Below, in pieces: positions 8,808 to 17,373 of a stretch of DNA of 38,912 bases (position 1 is the first letter of the stretch; every line of letters starts with the position of its first letter). Position numbers and translations under genes: made by a program. The notes under the pieces are model-generated. The model did not search any database, had not been told where the DNA came from, and saw only the letters and a program-made list of their open reading frames with translations. The DNA is taken from the NCBI RefSeq assembly GCF_902774605.1, contig NZ_CACYJE010000030.1, positions 1 to 38,912 on the forward strand, in the 5' to 3' direction. Origin of the DNA: an uncultured Methanobrevibacter sp. Lineage in GTDB: Archaea > Methanobacteriota > Methanobacteria > Methanobacteriales > Methanobacteriaceae.

Positions 8808-9596
8808 GTGGATAATCTCATTGACATTGGGTTAAATTTAATGCATTCCTCTTTTAAAAAGGACCGCATTGAAATAATCGAAGAAGCGAAAAAGGTTGGA
8901 GTCAACAAATTCATCATTACCGGAACCAACATCAACTCAAGCCAAATGGCTGCAGAATACGTTTCCAAGTACCCTGGAACACTATATTCAACATCTGGTG
9001 TCCATCCCCATGACGCTAAAACATGCAACGGACACAGCATGTTCGAATTGGAGAAAATATCAAAAAATGATTGTGTAGTGGCCATCGGCGAGTGCGGGCT
9101 TGACTACAATAGGAATTTCTCACCGCAGGATCTTCAAAGAAAATGGTTTGAAGCGCAGGTCGAACTTGCCGAAAGACTTGAAATGCCATTGTTTTTGCAT
9201 GAGCGTGAAGCACATAAGGACTTGTATTCCATTTTGGAAAGGCATGACAGCGTTGTTGAAAAATCAGTTGTTCACTGTTTTACAGGAACCAAGCAGGAAG
9301 CTCAAAATTACATTGACTTAGGTTGCTACATCGGAGTTACCGGTTGGATTTGTGACATGAAAAGAGGAAGAGACCTGCAGGAAGCGGTCAGCGTGATTCC
9401 TCCTGAAAAACTAATGATTGAAACCGATGCCCCATTCCTAATACCTAAGAATTTCGACAAGAAACCTAAAAAGAATAGGAACGAACCAAAATATTTACCT
9501 CACATCCTCGAAACAATTGCACTATGCATGGGAATAGATGCAGAAGAGTTAGCTATTCAAGTTACCAAAAATACTGAAGAATTTTTTAAAATATAA
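8808..9596 (+). CDS. tatD: TatD-family metal-dependent hydrolase (GTG start)
   Basis: A 262-residue TIM-barrel amidohydrolase of the TatD family, whose members act as Mg-dependent DNases in bacteria and yeast; the archaeal substrate is unproven. Visible motifs are IDIGLNLMHSSF at the N terminus (the variant replacing H-x-H), SGVHPHDA, the metal-ligand Glu in IGECGLDY, FLHER, VVHCFTGT and the catalytic Asp in MIETDAPFLIP. The start is GTG at 8808, preceded by AAGGTGAT; no better ATG exists upstream. It sits nine bases after pyrH and 14 bases before a zinc-ribbon gene. Confidence 0.92.
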   Translation: MDNLIDIGLNLMHSSFKKDRIEIIEEAKKVGVNKFIITGTNINSSQMAAEYVSKYPGTLYSTSGVHPHDAKTCNGHSMFELEKISKNDCVVAIGECGLDYNRNFSPQDLQRKWFEAQVELAERLEMPLFLHEREAHKDLYSILERHDSVVEKSVVHCFTGTKQEAQNYIDLGCYIGVTGWICDMKRGRDLQEAVSVIPPEKLMIETDAPFLIPKNFDKKPKKNRNEPKYLPHILETIALCMGIDAEELAIQVTKNTEEFFKI

Positions 9597-9610
9597 AAGG
9601 AGATGATAAA

Positions 9611-9802
9611 ATGGCAGTAGACCCTCATAAACATTGCCCGATTTGCGGAACACCAATACCTTTAAACGAACTCGTATGCTCCCCTGATTGTCAGAAAGTC
9701 TGGGATGCTAGATTAGCTCAAACAAGAAGAAGCAGAATAATATTATATGTGGTTATTGCAATCTTTTTAATCGTATGGGCAATAATGACATTCCTGAAAT
9801 AA
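9611..9802 (+). CDS. DUF2116-type zinc-ribbon membrane protein
   Basis: A 63-residue protein with an N-terminal zinc ribbon (CPICG at about residue 10 and CSPDC at about residue 24, a Cys-x2-Cys/Cys-x3-Cys arrangement), a short basic stretch QTRRSR, and one C-terminal membrane helix. This matches the archaeal DUF2116 family, whose function is not known; the zinc ribbon would sit in the cytoplasm. An AAGGAGATGA Shine-Dalgarno precedes the ATG. It lies between tatD and a YbjQ-type gene in one apparent operon. Confidence 0.85.
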   Translation: MAVDPHKHCPICGTPIPLNELVCSPDCQKVWDARLAQTRRSRIILYVVIAIFLIVWAIMTFLK

Positions 9803-9811
9803 GTGATATTC

Positions 9812-10135
9812 ATGATTTTAACTTCATCAAGCACTCTTGAAAATAAGAAAATTATAGATTACCGAGGATTAGTCACTGGAGAGTCACTAATCGGAGCCAA
9901 CATCTATAAGGACCTGTTTTCAGGAGTTCGTGATGTTGTTGGCGGGAGAACCTCAAGATATGAGGAAGAGCTTCAAAAGGCAAGGGACATAACACTTAAC
10001 AGTATGATTGAAAAGGCCGAGCAAATGGGCGCTAATGCAATTGTTGGCCTTAAAATTTCATATGATAACCTTGGCGGCACCATGGGAAACACCATTCTTG
10101 TAACAGCCTATGGTACAGCAGTAAAATATGAATAA
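9812..10135 (+). CDS. YbjQ/UPF0145 family protein
   Basis: A compact cytoplasmic protein of 107 residues in the UPF0145 (YbjQ, heavy-metal-binding-domain-like) family. It begins [14 protein letters not shown], contains the family block [14 protein letters not shown], and ends with a [13 protein letters not shown]... AYGTAV block. Family members form pentameric rings; their role is not settled. I choose the ATG at 9812 rather than the GTG at 9803 because the family starts at this Met and AAGTGAT lies just before it. The next gene encodes a divergent second copy of this domain. Confidence 0.85.
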   Translation: MILTSSSTLENKKIIDYRGLVTGESLIGANIYKDLFSGVRDVVGGRTSRYEEELQKARDITLNSMIEKAEQMGANAIVGLKISYDNLGGTMGNTILVTAYGTAVKYE

Positions 10136-10137
10136 CC

Positions 10138-10989
10138 ATGAAGTCCACATTTAAAAATCGGAATTTTAAATATAACGGAAGGGCAATCCTATGCGTTGCA
10201 ATAGGCACTGGCATTGGTCTTCTTGTATATATCATATTTCTAATTTTGCACATTGACATTTACGGATGGAATTTGGGCCTGATTTTTGCTCCATTGTCCG
10301 CTGGCTATGTGGAAACCATAGTGGCAAACAGGCTGCTTGGTGAAAACATTGGAGCCATCAGTGCGTTCATCCTTTTTATAGACACTACTTTTTACAGTTT
10401 TATTTTGAAAAATCCCACATTAGGATTCAACATCATCACTGCAGGATCAATCATAATAATCCTTCAAGCGGCATTTCCCACATTGGTCAACTATATCCTT
10501 TTAGTGGTTGTTGGAGGATTCCTTGCAAGCTTCTTTAAGACAATCAAGGAGTATGAGAATAAAATTAAAAACATGATAAAAAACCAGCAAATATTCAAAT
10601 GGGAAACTAAAGATGTTGAAATCGATGCCGATGCCATGCCCGTTTATGATGAATTGGAAAGCAACCATCTAATAAACAGCTTGAATTTTTACTTTATAAC
10701 AAGTCCTGAAATGTTTGACAGGAAGCATAAAATAATCAGACAGTTCCACAGCGAGGTCATTGTTGAAAAAGACAATATTGTCCTACAGGCCGAACGTGAA
10801 AAAACAGAATACCTTCAGTTGATTCGTATCAAAGACGGAAAGGACGAATGCCTGGTTAAGCTAGCCAGTAAAGTTAAGCAGCATGGTGGAAACGGGATTA
10901 TGGATTTGACCCTGAACTATTCACTGATCGGTTTTGGCGGCGACAACATTCAAATCACTGCAATGGGAACTGGAATTTATATAGAATGA
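10138..10989 (+). CDS. membrane protein with C-terminal UPF0145-like domain
   Basis: A 283-residue protein with about four to five membrane helices in residues 18-140, then a charged linker, then a C-terminal region of about 110 residues. That region looks like a divergent copy of the preceding YbjQ-type protein: it has YFITSPEMFDRKHKII matching the [14 protein letters not shown] start, EVIVEKD matching the ANIYKD position, and GGNGIMDLTLNYS...AMGTGIYIE matching [13 protein letters not shown]...AYGTAVKYE. The gene starts two bases after the previous stop, so the pair is translationally coupled. Inferred arrangement: a membrane-tethered partner of the soluble ring protein. Function unknown. 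Confidence 0.75.
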   Translation: MKSTFKNRNFKYNGRAILCVAIGTGIGLLVYIIFLILHIDIYGWNLGLIFAPLSAGYVETIVANRLLGENIGAISAFILFIDTTFYSFILKNPTLGFNIITAGSIIIILQAAFPTLVNYILLVVVGGFLASFFKTIKEYENKIKNMIKNQQIFKWETKDVEIDADAMPVYDELESNHLINSLNFYFITSPEMFDRKHKIIRQFHSEVIVEKDNIVLQAEREKTEYLQLIRIKDGKDECLVKLASKVKQHGGNGIMDLTLNYSLIGFGGDNIQITAMGTGIYIE

Positions 10990-11024
10990 TGATTTTAGAC
11001 TGATTGAATGGGAGGTGAAAAAGA

Positions 11025-11222
11025 ATGGGAAACATGATCATACCAATTATAGGATACATTGTTGCAATACTGTCTCCGATTATAGGTTTGCTTTACGGAG
11101 CGGTCTTGTTCTTCTTTAAAAAAGACGATGAGGAGTACCGTAAACACGGAAGGTTCATAATTTACTTTGCAATAGTCATGTTCATAGTTGGTTTCATTGT
11201 AAGAATGGTTCTTATACATTAA
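11025..11222 (+). CDS. small two-helix membrane protein
   Basis: A 65-residue protein with two hydrophobic helices (about residues 4-30 and 44-63) joined by a charged hairpin KKDDEEYRKHGR. It has a strong GGAGGTGA Shine-Dalgarno eight bases before the ATG and follows the UPF0145-fusion gene by 35 bases, so it is likely the last gene of that operon; a hairpin with a T tract follows directly. Family not recognised. Confidence 0.75.
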   Translation: MGNMIIPIIGYIVAILSPIIGLLYGAVLFFFKKDDEEYRKHGRFIIYFAIVMFIVGFIVRMVLIH

Positions 11223-11256
11223 CTTATTTAACTTTAATAAGTTTTTTCTTTTTTTA
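11221..11256 (+). terminator. hairpin plus oligo-T terminator
   Basis: AACTTATT (11221-11228) and AATAAGTT (11236-11243) form a perfect 8-bp stem with a seven-base loop, followed by TTTTT-C-TTTTTTT. It ends the pyrH-to-small-membrane-protein run and overlaps the stop of the convergent permease. Confidence 0.7.
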
Positions 11257-12063
11257 AGGCAGTATGCCCAGCATTTTCAATGCAATGTATAATACCAGCA
11301 CCGAAAATATTATTTTCAGCTTTTTTTGAGGAATCCTATGTGCATACTTGGCGCCTACAGAAGCCAATGGCACTGAAAATGCCGCTATCAAGGCAAGATT
11401 TATCAAGCTGACATAACCTATCGAATATGGGAATGTTGACACTCCCCAACCGGAAACAATATATGACAGGAATCCTCCAATGGCAGTCAGGCTAATGAAA
11501 ATCGAGGATGTTCCAATCGCCTCAATCAATGAAAATCCTAAAAGCGATGTCAGGATAGCTATTAAAAACACTCCTCCGCCAACGCCAAGCAATCCTGATG
11601 AAAAACCAACCAGCAATCCAATTATTCCGGTTGTGATCAGGTTGAATGGTATTCTGGCATTTTCTCGCTCCTTGTTGATGTTGATGATATTGTTCACGGC
11701 CACGAAAAGCAACAGGCAGCCGAATATTATTTCCAATACTCTGAATGGCAATCCTGATGCTACCAATCCTCCGACGGCTCCTCCTATTATTCCAAAGATT
11801 CCCAGTTGAACGCCGGGTTTTATAATGTCATCCATTGTTCTTGTATGACGGTATGCTCCGCTGAGGGATGTTGGAATGATAATTGCCAAGCTGGTTCCCA
11901 GGGATATCAGCATTGCCAGGTTGGAGTCCACTCCAATGTATTGAAGCAGAAAGTATTGAAGCGGCACGATTAGAAATCCTCCTCCGACACCTAAAAGTCC
12001 GGAGGCAAATCCTGCAAACACACCTATCAGAATCAACCCTATGAAGTATTCGATTGGAAACAT
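11254..12063 (-). CDS. TauE/SafE family permease
   Basis: A 269-residue integral membrane protein of the TauE/SafE (DUF81) family, putative exporters of sulfite, sulfoacetate or related small anions. It contains the internal duplication typical of the family: GFASGLLGVGGGFLIVPL near residue 18 and GFSSGLLGVGGGVFLIAIL near residue 160, with about eight membrane helices. Substrate cannot be deduced. It is divergent from the membrane protein at 12104, with only about 40 bases between starts. Confidence 0.88.
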   Translation of the reverse strand: MFPIEYFIGLILIGVFAGFASGLLGVGGGFLIVPLQYFLLQYIGVDSNLAMLISLGTSLAIIIPTSLSGAYRHTRTMDDIIKPGVQLGIFGIIGGAVGGLVASGLPFRVLEIIFGCLLLFVAVNNIININKERENARIPFNLITTGIIGLLVGFSSGLLGVGGGVFLIAILTSLLGFSLIEAIGTSSIFISLTAIGGFLSYIVSGWGVSTFPYSIGYVSLINLALIAAFSVPLASVGAKYAHRIPQKKLKIIFSVLVLYIALKMLGILP

Positions 12064-12103
12064 GGCATCACCTATTTAAACTATTAATATTAAATTATTG
12101 TTA

Positions 12104-13183
12104 ATGAAAGTTAATAAAACTATACTTGTTGGAATCATATTAATACTGCTTGCAGGGGTGATTTTCCTAACTGATGTGCTGAACCCCATTATCAGGCCAG
12201 TCACTTACCTGTTTTTGATGGGTTCATCCAAGGGCAAGGATGTTATATTTTTTGGCCTTTTTGGATTATTATTAATTTTATCCCAAGCGGTTAAAAAAGA
12301 CATTGACAATACCAGGTTTTTAAAGATTTCACTCATTTTAGGTTCGGTTTTATTGATTTTAGGCATTTTTTTAGAAGTGATATTTAGGCTGCAGATGGGC
12401 ATTGGACTCAACACTGTTTTCTGCTCCATGACTAACGGCATGAGTTCCACAAGCATATTGCATACCCATCTTCTAAAGTCCGTTTTAGGCGCAGTTCTAA
12501 GCAATATTATGGGACCATTTATCCAAAGCGGCATCAACACTGGCGTCGGCCTATATGCATATCTTCCAAGTTATGCATTTTTAGTGGTTTTGATCATTCC
12601 AGTGCTATTCGCCACAATAGTTCTTTCAATGCAGAATTGCCCATGGCCTTCCAACTTCCTTATGGCATTCGTTTCCAGTTGCCTGTTTATAGGAATCCTT
12701 GATGGAGGAATGTTTGCAACACCATCCTATTTCGGAATAGTTGGACTTTACTTCGTCTACCTGGATGGAAAGTACTTAAATTACTATATAGGGTTTCACT
12801 TAAATGATGAAAAGTTATGCAAAAGCGACAAGTCCATAGCGCCACCCCCATTGCCTCAGGCATTCAAGGATTACGGATACATGATTAAGCACTTATTGAT
12901 ATTGTCTGTAGTCGTGGCAATGATATATCTAAGGTTCACAATCGCATTTGCGGGAGCGGAACCCGACTATTTCACTGTTGATGTTGCAAATCCAACCCAT
13001 GAAATCGACTTGGGAAACGTGAGCACTGAAGTCATCAGCCAGGAGCATGATGCCGGTTTGAATAAGACCACTTATCATATAGACCCTAGTTATAATGAAA
13101 TGCAGCTAATTAATGACTTGAAGTATCCATTGAACAATTCGTGTGAATATTACACAGTCTCATGGAACATCTACTCTTATTAG
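12104..13183 (+). CDS. polytopic membrane protein of unknown function
   Basis: A 359-residue protein with about seven to eight predicted helices: residues 5-30, several between 40 and 220, and one near 265-290. It ends in a hydrophilic C-terminal domain of about 70 residues, probably outside the cell. I do not recognise the family. The ATG at 12104 is preferred over an in-frame TTG at 12098 because it begins M-K-V-N-K before the first helix. No Shine-Dalgarno is evident. The EamA transporter gene begins nine bases downstream, so the two are probably co-transcribed. Confidence 0.7.
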   Translation: MKVNKTILVGIILILLAGVIFLTDVLNPIIRPVTYLFLMGSSKGKDVIFFGLFGLLLILSQAVKKDIDNTRFLKISLILGSVLLILGIFLEVIFRLQMGIGLNTVFCSMTNGMSSTSILHTHLLKSVLGAVLSNIMGPFIQSGINTGVGLYAYLPSYAFLVVLIIPVLFATIVLSMQNCPWPSNFLMAFVSSCLFIGILDGGMFATPSYFGIVGLYFVYLDGKYLNYYIGFHLNDEKLCKSDKSIAPPPLPQAFKDYGYMIKHLLILSVVVAMIYLRFTIAFAGAEPDYFTVDVANPTHEIDLGNVSTEVISQEHDAGLNKTTYHIDPSYNEMQLINDLKYPLNNSCEYYTVSWNIYSY

Positions 13184-13192
13184 GACGATATT

Positions 13193-14083
13193 ATGAAAAA
13201 ATTATACATGATTTTACCTATTCTAGCCGGATTGATGTTTGGGTCCAGCGGAATATTCGTGAGAACATTGACTGAAAACGGAATTGACTCCACAACATTG
13301 CTATTCCTAAGGTTTTCAATAGCAATCATTCCTCTTCTAATAGCCATCATCCTTACCGACAGGGAATTGTTGAAGATAAACTTAAGAGACATTCCACTGA
13401 TTATTGCTTGTGCAATCTGCATTGTCGGACTCAATCTATGCTATAACGAGTCAATGAATACTGTGCCGTTGTCCCTTGCAGCAACCCTGCTATCCACCGC
13501 ACCCATTTTCGTTCTGATTTTTGCATATGTCATGTTTAGGGAGAAAATCACATCAAGAAAGATTGTTTGCATGATTCTTGCAATCATAGGATGTTTGCTT
13601 ATGACCGGATTTCTTGAAAGCGACATGGTTCACATTCCACCATTGGGAATCATTGCAGGAGTCGGCGCAGCATTGTTCTGGGCAGTTTACCTGATGTCCT
13701 CTAAAAAGTCAATTGAAAGCGGGAAGCACACTTTCACAATACTCATTTACTCAATAATATTCATATCAATTGCACTGTTGCCGTTCACTGACTTCAGCCA
13801 GATTAACGGCTTCATTTCAATCAACCCTTCAATGACAATAATATTCCTGATTATTCATTCCACATTTTCATTCGCCCTGCCTTATATCTTCTCAACACTC
13901 AGCCTGAATTATATTGACTCCGGAGTCTCATCAATAATTTTATCAGGCGCAGAGCCTTTTGCAGCATTAATGTTCGGCTTTTTGATCTATTCGGAGATTC
14001 CAACAGTGCTGATGTTTACAGGATTCATCCTAACAATCGTTGCAATGCTGATGCTGAGCAGACAAGACAATGTCAAAAATTAA
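13193..14083 (+). CDS. EamA-family (drug/metabolite superfamily) transporter
   Basis: A 296-residue protein with ten predicted helices arranged as two EamA repeats. Motifs include GLMFGSSGIFVRTL at the N terminus, the first-repeat end LLSTAPIFVLIFAYVMFREK, and the second-repeat equivalent ILSGAEPFAALMFGFLIYSE. Members move amino acids, metabolites or drugs; the substrate here is unknown. The start follows the preceding stop by nine bases, with a GGA element before the ATG. Confidence 0.88.
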   Translation: MKKLYMILPILAGLMFGSSGIFVRTLTENGIDSTTLLFLRFSIAIIPLLIAIILTDRELLKINLRDIPLIIACAICIVGLNLCYNESMNTVPLSLAATLLSTAPIFVLIFAYVMFREKITSRKIVCMILAIIGCLLMTGFLESDMVHIPPLGIIAGVGAALFWAVYLMSSKKSIESGKHTFTILIYSIIFISIALLPFTDFSQINGFISINPSMTIIFLIIHSTFSFALPYIFSTLSLNYIDSGVSSIILSGAEPFAALMFGFLIYSEIPTVLMFTGFILTIVAMLMLSRQDNVKN

Positions 14084-14536
14084 TTGCACCACGAATGAAA
14101 GGTATATTTCAACTGTAAACCCCTTAAATTACAAAACAAGAGAAAATGAGATTATTTTAATAAATCCAAGCCGAATTAACATTCAAACATTCAATCAAGA
14201 TTAAAGACGCCGACAAATTGAAAACATATGAAAAATCCCAATTTACTGAGAAACAATCATTATACTGTAATTAACACATATTGATTGAAATCAAAAAAGC
14301 AATGATGAAAATTCCCTAATGCCAAAATTACACACATAAAATCACTATGCTAAAAATCCATTATGATTAATATCTGATCTTTCAAAAACAGCTCCTTTCA
14401 GTAACATCAAATCATGCGTGAAACATGTTACATCTAGAATGAGACCCGATTCAAGAAAACAACTGAAAACAAGTGAAAAACAAAATAACACCCAATATCA
14501 AAAAGATTTATTTATTTAGAAAATATATCTTAACAT
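14084..14536. other. intergenic region, possibly degraded sequence
   Basis: These 453 bases carry no complete gene. A 36-codon open stretch around 14160-14275 has protein-like composition but no start codon and could be a gene remnant. A 7-bp inverted repeat, GTAACAT (14401-14407) with ATGTTAC (14425-14431), is present. The right end contains the promoter for the glycosyltransferase gene. Confidence 0.45.
14507..14514 (+). promoter_or_regulatory. TATA box for the glycosyltransferase gene
   Basis: TTTATTTA is centred about 26 bases before the ATG at 14537, and no Shine-Dalgarno is visible, so the transcript is probably leaderless or nearly so. Confidence 0.5.
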
Positions 14537-16435
14537 ATGATTTTAAGCATTATCATACCCACATACAATGAAGAGGAATACCTCCCAGTCCTATTGGAAA
14601 GCATTAAGGAGCAAAGCTTCGACGACTATGAGGTAATCGTGGCCGATGCCAACTCAACCGACAAAACCAGAGAAATTGCAAAGGAGTACGGTTGCATAGT
14701 GGTTGATGGAGGGCTTCCAGCTGTGGGAAGGAACAATGGTGCGAAAGTGGCTAAGGGAGAATACTTGTTATTCCTCGATTCCGATTTGAAACTGACAGAG
14801 GATTATTTGAGAAATGTCATATATGAGTTCAGAATGGAGAAGCTTGGAATAGCAATCACTCAAATGCTGCCACTATCCAATAAGATAGAAGACAAATTGT
14901 TCCACGATTTTGCAAATTACTTCATGATAAGCGTCGAACACATCAAGCCTCATGGTGCGGGATGTTACGGAATCATCGTTAAAAAGGATCTGCATGATAA
15001 AAACGATGGATTCGACGAATCCCTGACTTTTGGAGAAGACACTGATTATATTGAAAGACTTGCAAAACAAGAACCGTTCAAAGTGCTAAGAAATGCAAAG
15101 ATTGGCGTTTCAACCAGGAGGCTTGAGGAAGAGGGCATTCAAACCCTCATAAGACAATACGGCAAAAGCACCGTGAATGATTTCTTGGGAAAAAGAACTG
15201 ATGCCGCTGAACTCAACTACAACTTTGACCATGGACATGAAAGGCTACCTGCATCACGATTTAAAGCATTGGAAAAGCATGCTGAGAGAATAAACCGCAT
15301 CAAATCAAGTTATGATGAATCCATTCAAAAAATCAACTCCAACCGGTCACACTTTAGGGTGAGGAAAAACAGGAAGAAAAAGGTAGTTTTCTATTGTGTC
15401 TGCGGTGAAGGAATGGGCCATGCCATCAGGAGCGGAGTAATCCTTGAAAGGATTAAGGAGCATTATGACATTCACATCTTCTCAAGCGACAGGGCCTACA
15501 GTTACCTGAATTCCAAATTCGACAACGTCTATGAGATTGGTGGATTCAATACCGTCTACATCAACAATAAGGTCAACAACTTAAAAACACTGTCCAATGC
15601 ATTGAAGAGAAATCCAACCAACATCAAGGTGGGATATGAAAAACTATACAAAAAAGCGCGTGAGCTTCGACCAGACGTCATTGTTACTGATTTTGAGATA
15701 TACGCCACAATGGTATCAAAAATGTTGCATATTCCATTGATCAGCCTGGACAATATCCATATGATTACCCAGACTAAAATCCATTATCCTCCAGACAAGA
15801 GGATGGAAATGCTTAAGGCCAAAGGCGTTATAAAAACCTATGTCGTCAAGCCAAAAATTCATATCCTGACAAGTTTCTTCTATCCGAAAGTCCGCCCGAG
15901 AAAGCATGCGGTCATCTACCCGCCAGTCATCCGCGAGGACATCCTTAGATTAGAACCAAGTAATGAAGACCACGTGATTGTTTATCAAACCAGTCGTGAA
16001 AGCGTTAAACTTATCAATAAGCTAAAAACATTAAGCGATGAGAAATTTATCGTTTACGGGTTCAACAAGAATGAGGTTGACGGCAATTTAACTTTCAAGA
16101 CATTTAATGAGGATGAGTTCTATGATGACTTTGCATCCTCCAAAGCGGTGATATGTAATGGAGGATTCACATTTATTTCAGAGGCGATTTGCCTTAAAAA
16201 ACCTATTTACTCAGTTCCTGCACAAGGCAATTTCGAACAGACCCTGAACGGATACTATGTCCAGCGTTTAGGGTATGGGGAGTATCATGAGTCCATGAAT
16301 GCCCGAAAGATTAAAAGCTTTTTAGACAACCTGCAGAAATACCAGGATAAACTTGACACCGTTAAAAAAACCGATAACGAGGGAATAATTAAGGAGCTGA
16401 TGTATAGGATAGAACAATATTCCAGAACCCCTTAA
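14537..16435 (+). CDS. two-domain glycosyltransferase: GT2 plus MJ1255-type GT-B
   Basis: A 632-residue protein with two transferase modules. Residues 1-230 are a GT-A family 2 domain: IIIPTYNEEEYL, DANSTDKT, RNNGAKVAKGEYLLFLDSD with the metal-binding D-x-D, and a later GEDTDYIERL acid motif. Residues about 278-620 are a GT-B domain of the MJ1255/MurG-like family, with the GEGMGHAIRS glycine loop, VTDFEIYA, and a C-terminal nucleotide-sugar block CNGGFTFISEA...PAQGNFEQ. No signal or membrane helix is seen, so it acts at the cytoplasmic face. Donor and acceptor are unknown; glycolipid, glycoprotein or wall precursor synthesis is inferred. Each module alone is a common methanogen gene, so the fusion suggests two successive sugar transfers. 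Its stop overlaps the convergent hydrolase stop. Confidence 0.9.
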   Translation: MILSIIIPTYNEEEYLPVLLESIKEQSFDDYEVIVADANSTDKTREIAKEYGCIVVDGGLPAVGRNNGAKVAKGEYLLFLDSDLKLTEDYLRNVIYEFRMEKLGIAITQMLPLSNKIEDKLFHDFANYFMISVEHIKPHGAGCYGIIVKKDLHDKNDGFDESLTFGEDTDYIERLAKQEPFKVLRNAKIGVSTRRLEEEGIQTLIRQYGKSTVNDFLGKRTDAAELNYNFDHGHERLPASRFKALEKHAERINRIKSSYDESIQKINSNRSHFRVRKNRKKKVVFYCVCGEGMGHAIRSGVILERIKEHYDIHIFSSDRAYSYLNSKFDNVYEIGGFNTVYINNKVNNLKTLSNALKRNPTNIKVGYEKLYKKARELRPDVIVTDFEIYATMVSKMLHIPLISLDNIHMITQTKIHYPPDKRMEMLKAKGVIKTYVVKPKIHILTSFFYPKVRPRKHAVIYPPVIREDILRLEPSNEDHVIVYQTSRESVKLINKLKTLSDEKFIVYGFNKNEVDGNLTFKTFNEDEFYDDFASSKAVICNGGFTFISEAICLKKPIYSVPAQGNFEQTLNGYYVQRLGYGEYHESMNARKIKSFLDNLQKYQDKLDTVKKTDNEGIIKELMYRIEQYSRTP

Positions 16436-17289
16436 TCCAGAATCTCCTTTTTGATTATTTTGAATGCTTTTTTAGCTTCCGGAATCGGAAACAATGGGTA
16501 AATGTGGAATAATCCCTTGCCCGTGATGAATTTTACATTCACATTATCCTCTTCAAGCCTTTCAACATATCTTTTAATGTCCTTATAGAATATCTCATTG
16601 GTTCCTGCGAAAACCAGAGTGTCGGCTAAACCCCTATTGTCACCATATAACGGACTTACCTTAAAATCTTTAGCATCCAAATGCCCTGCCCATCTTTTGC
16701 CGATTTCCTTCAAGCCCACTTCCCCCAAAATGGGGTCATCATCATTGTCATATGGAGGATTATCCATTGAAATATCAACCCATGGGGAAAACGTGACGAT
16801 ATGGTCAGGTTGCGGCAAGTCGATTGTATTTAAATATTGGCAAAAACCCAATACAAAGCCTCCGCCTGCCGAATCGCCCATTAAAGTCAGATCATTATCA
16901 TTCTCAATCAGGATTTTATACAATTCAGTGATTAGATCATATGTTTCCATTGCATGATGTGACGGGGCTAACGGATAAACCGGACATAACACCTTGGCGT
17001 TTAGATTGCGGGCCAGCTTGTAGCAGTACAAATGGTGCTGATAGTTGATATCATTGACGTATGCTCCTCCATGCATGAACAAAATAGTGTTTTTGGAATT
17101 TTCGCCACCATAATGAAATACCTGCATGCAATTGAAGTCAAAGCTTTTGAAAACACTCTTTACAGGATTAGCATCATCAGTTTTTTCTTTTAAAAATTCT
17201 AAAACCTTTTCAGAAGAATCCATATAATCCGGTTTGGTGGATTTTAAAATAGAAGTTGCCATTCTTGCTATGAAAGATATTTCTGCCAT
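16432..17289 (-). CDS. alpha/beta hydrolase, HSL-like esterase family
   Basis: A 285-residue alpha/beta hydrolase related to the hormone-sensitive-lipase esterases. The oxyanion-hole motif is MHGGAY (residues 72-77), the nucleophile is Ser140 in GDSAGGG, and His262 in GLFHIYPL is the likely catalytic histidine; the acid probably lies in the segment preceding it. It would cleave carboxylic esters, possibly lipid or acetyl esters, in the cytoplasm; the substrate is unknown. An AAGGAT element precedes the ATG by six bases. The stop codon shares the palindrome TTAA with the stop of the convergent glycosyltransferase gene. Confidence 0.88.
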   Translation of the reverse strand: MAEISFIARMATSILKSTKPDYMDSSEKVLEFLKEKTDDANPVKSVFKSFDFNCMQVFHYGGENSKNTILFMHGGAYVNDINYQHHLYCYKLARNLNAKVLCPVYPLAPSHHAMETYDLITELYKILIENDNDLTLMGDSAGGGFVLGFCQYLNTIDLPQPDHIVTFSPWVDISMDNPPYDNDDDPILGEVGLKEIGKRWAGHLDAKDFKVSPLYGDNRGLADTLVFAGTNEIFYKDIKRYVERLEEDNVNVKFITGKGLFHIYPLFPIPEAKKAFKIIKKEILD

Positions 17290-17304
17290 TATTGATCCTT
17301 AATA

Positions 17305-17358
17305 ATTTAAAAAAAAATAAGTGAATTGATTAACCAGTACTTGTACTAGATTAATCAA
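17305..17358 (-). terminator. terminator downstream of tfb
   Basis: Reading the minus strand after the tfb stop, a T9 tract leads into an inverted repeat with outer arms TTGATTAA/TTAATCAA (17351-17358 and 17326-17333) and inner arms AGTAC/GTACT, followed by a second T9 tract. This is a strong combination of hairpin and oligo-T signals. Confidence 0.7.
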
Positions 17359-17373
17359 AAAAAAAGGGATTAA

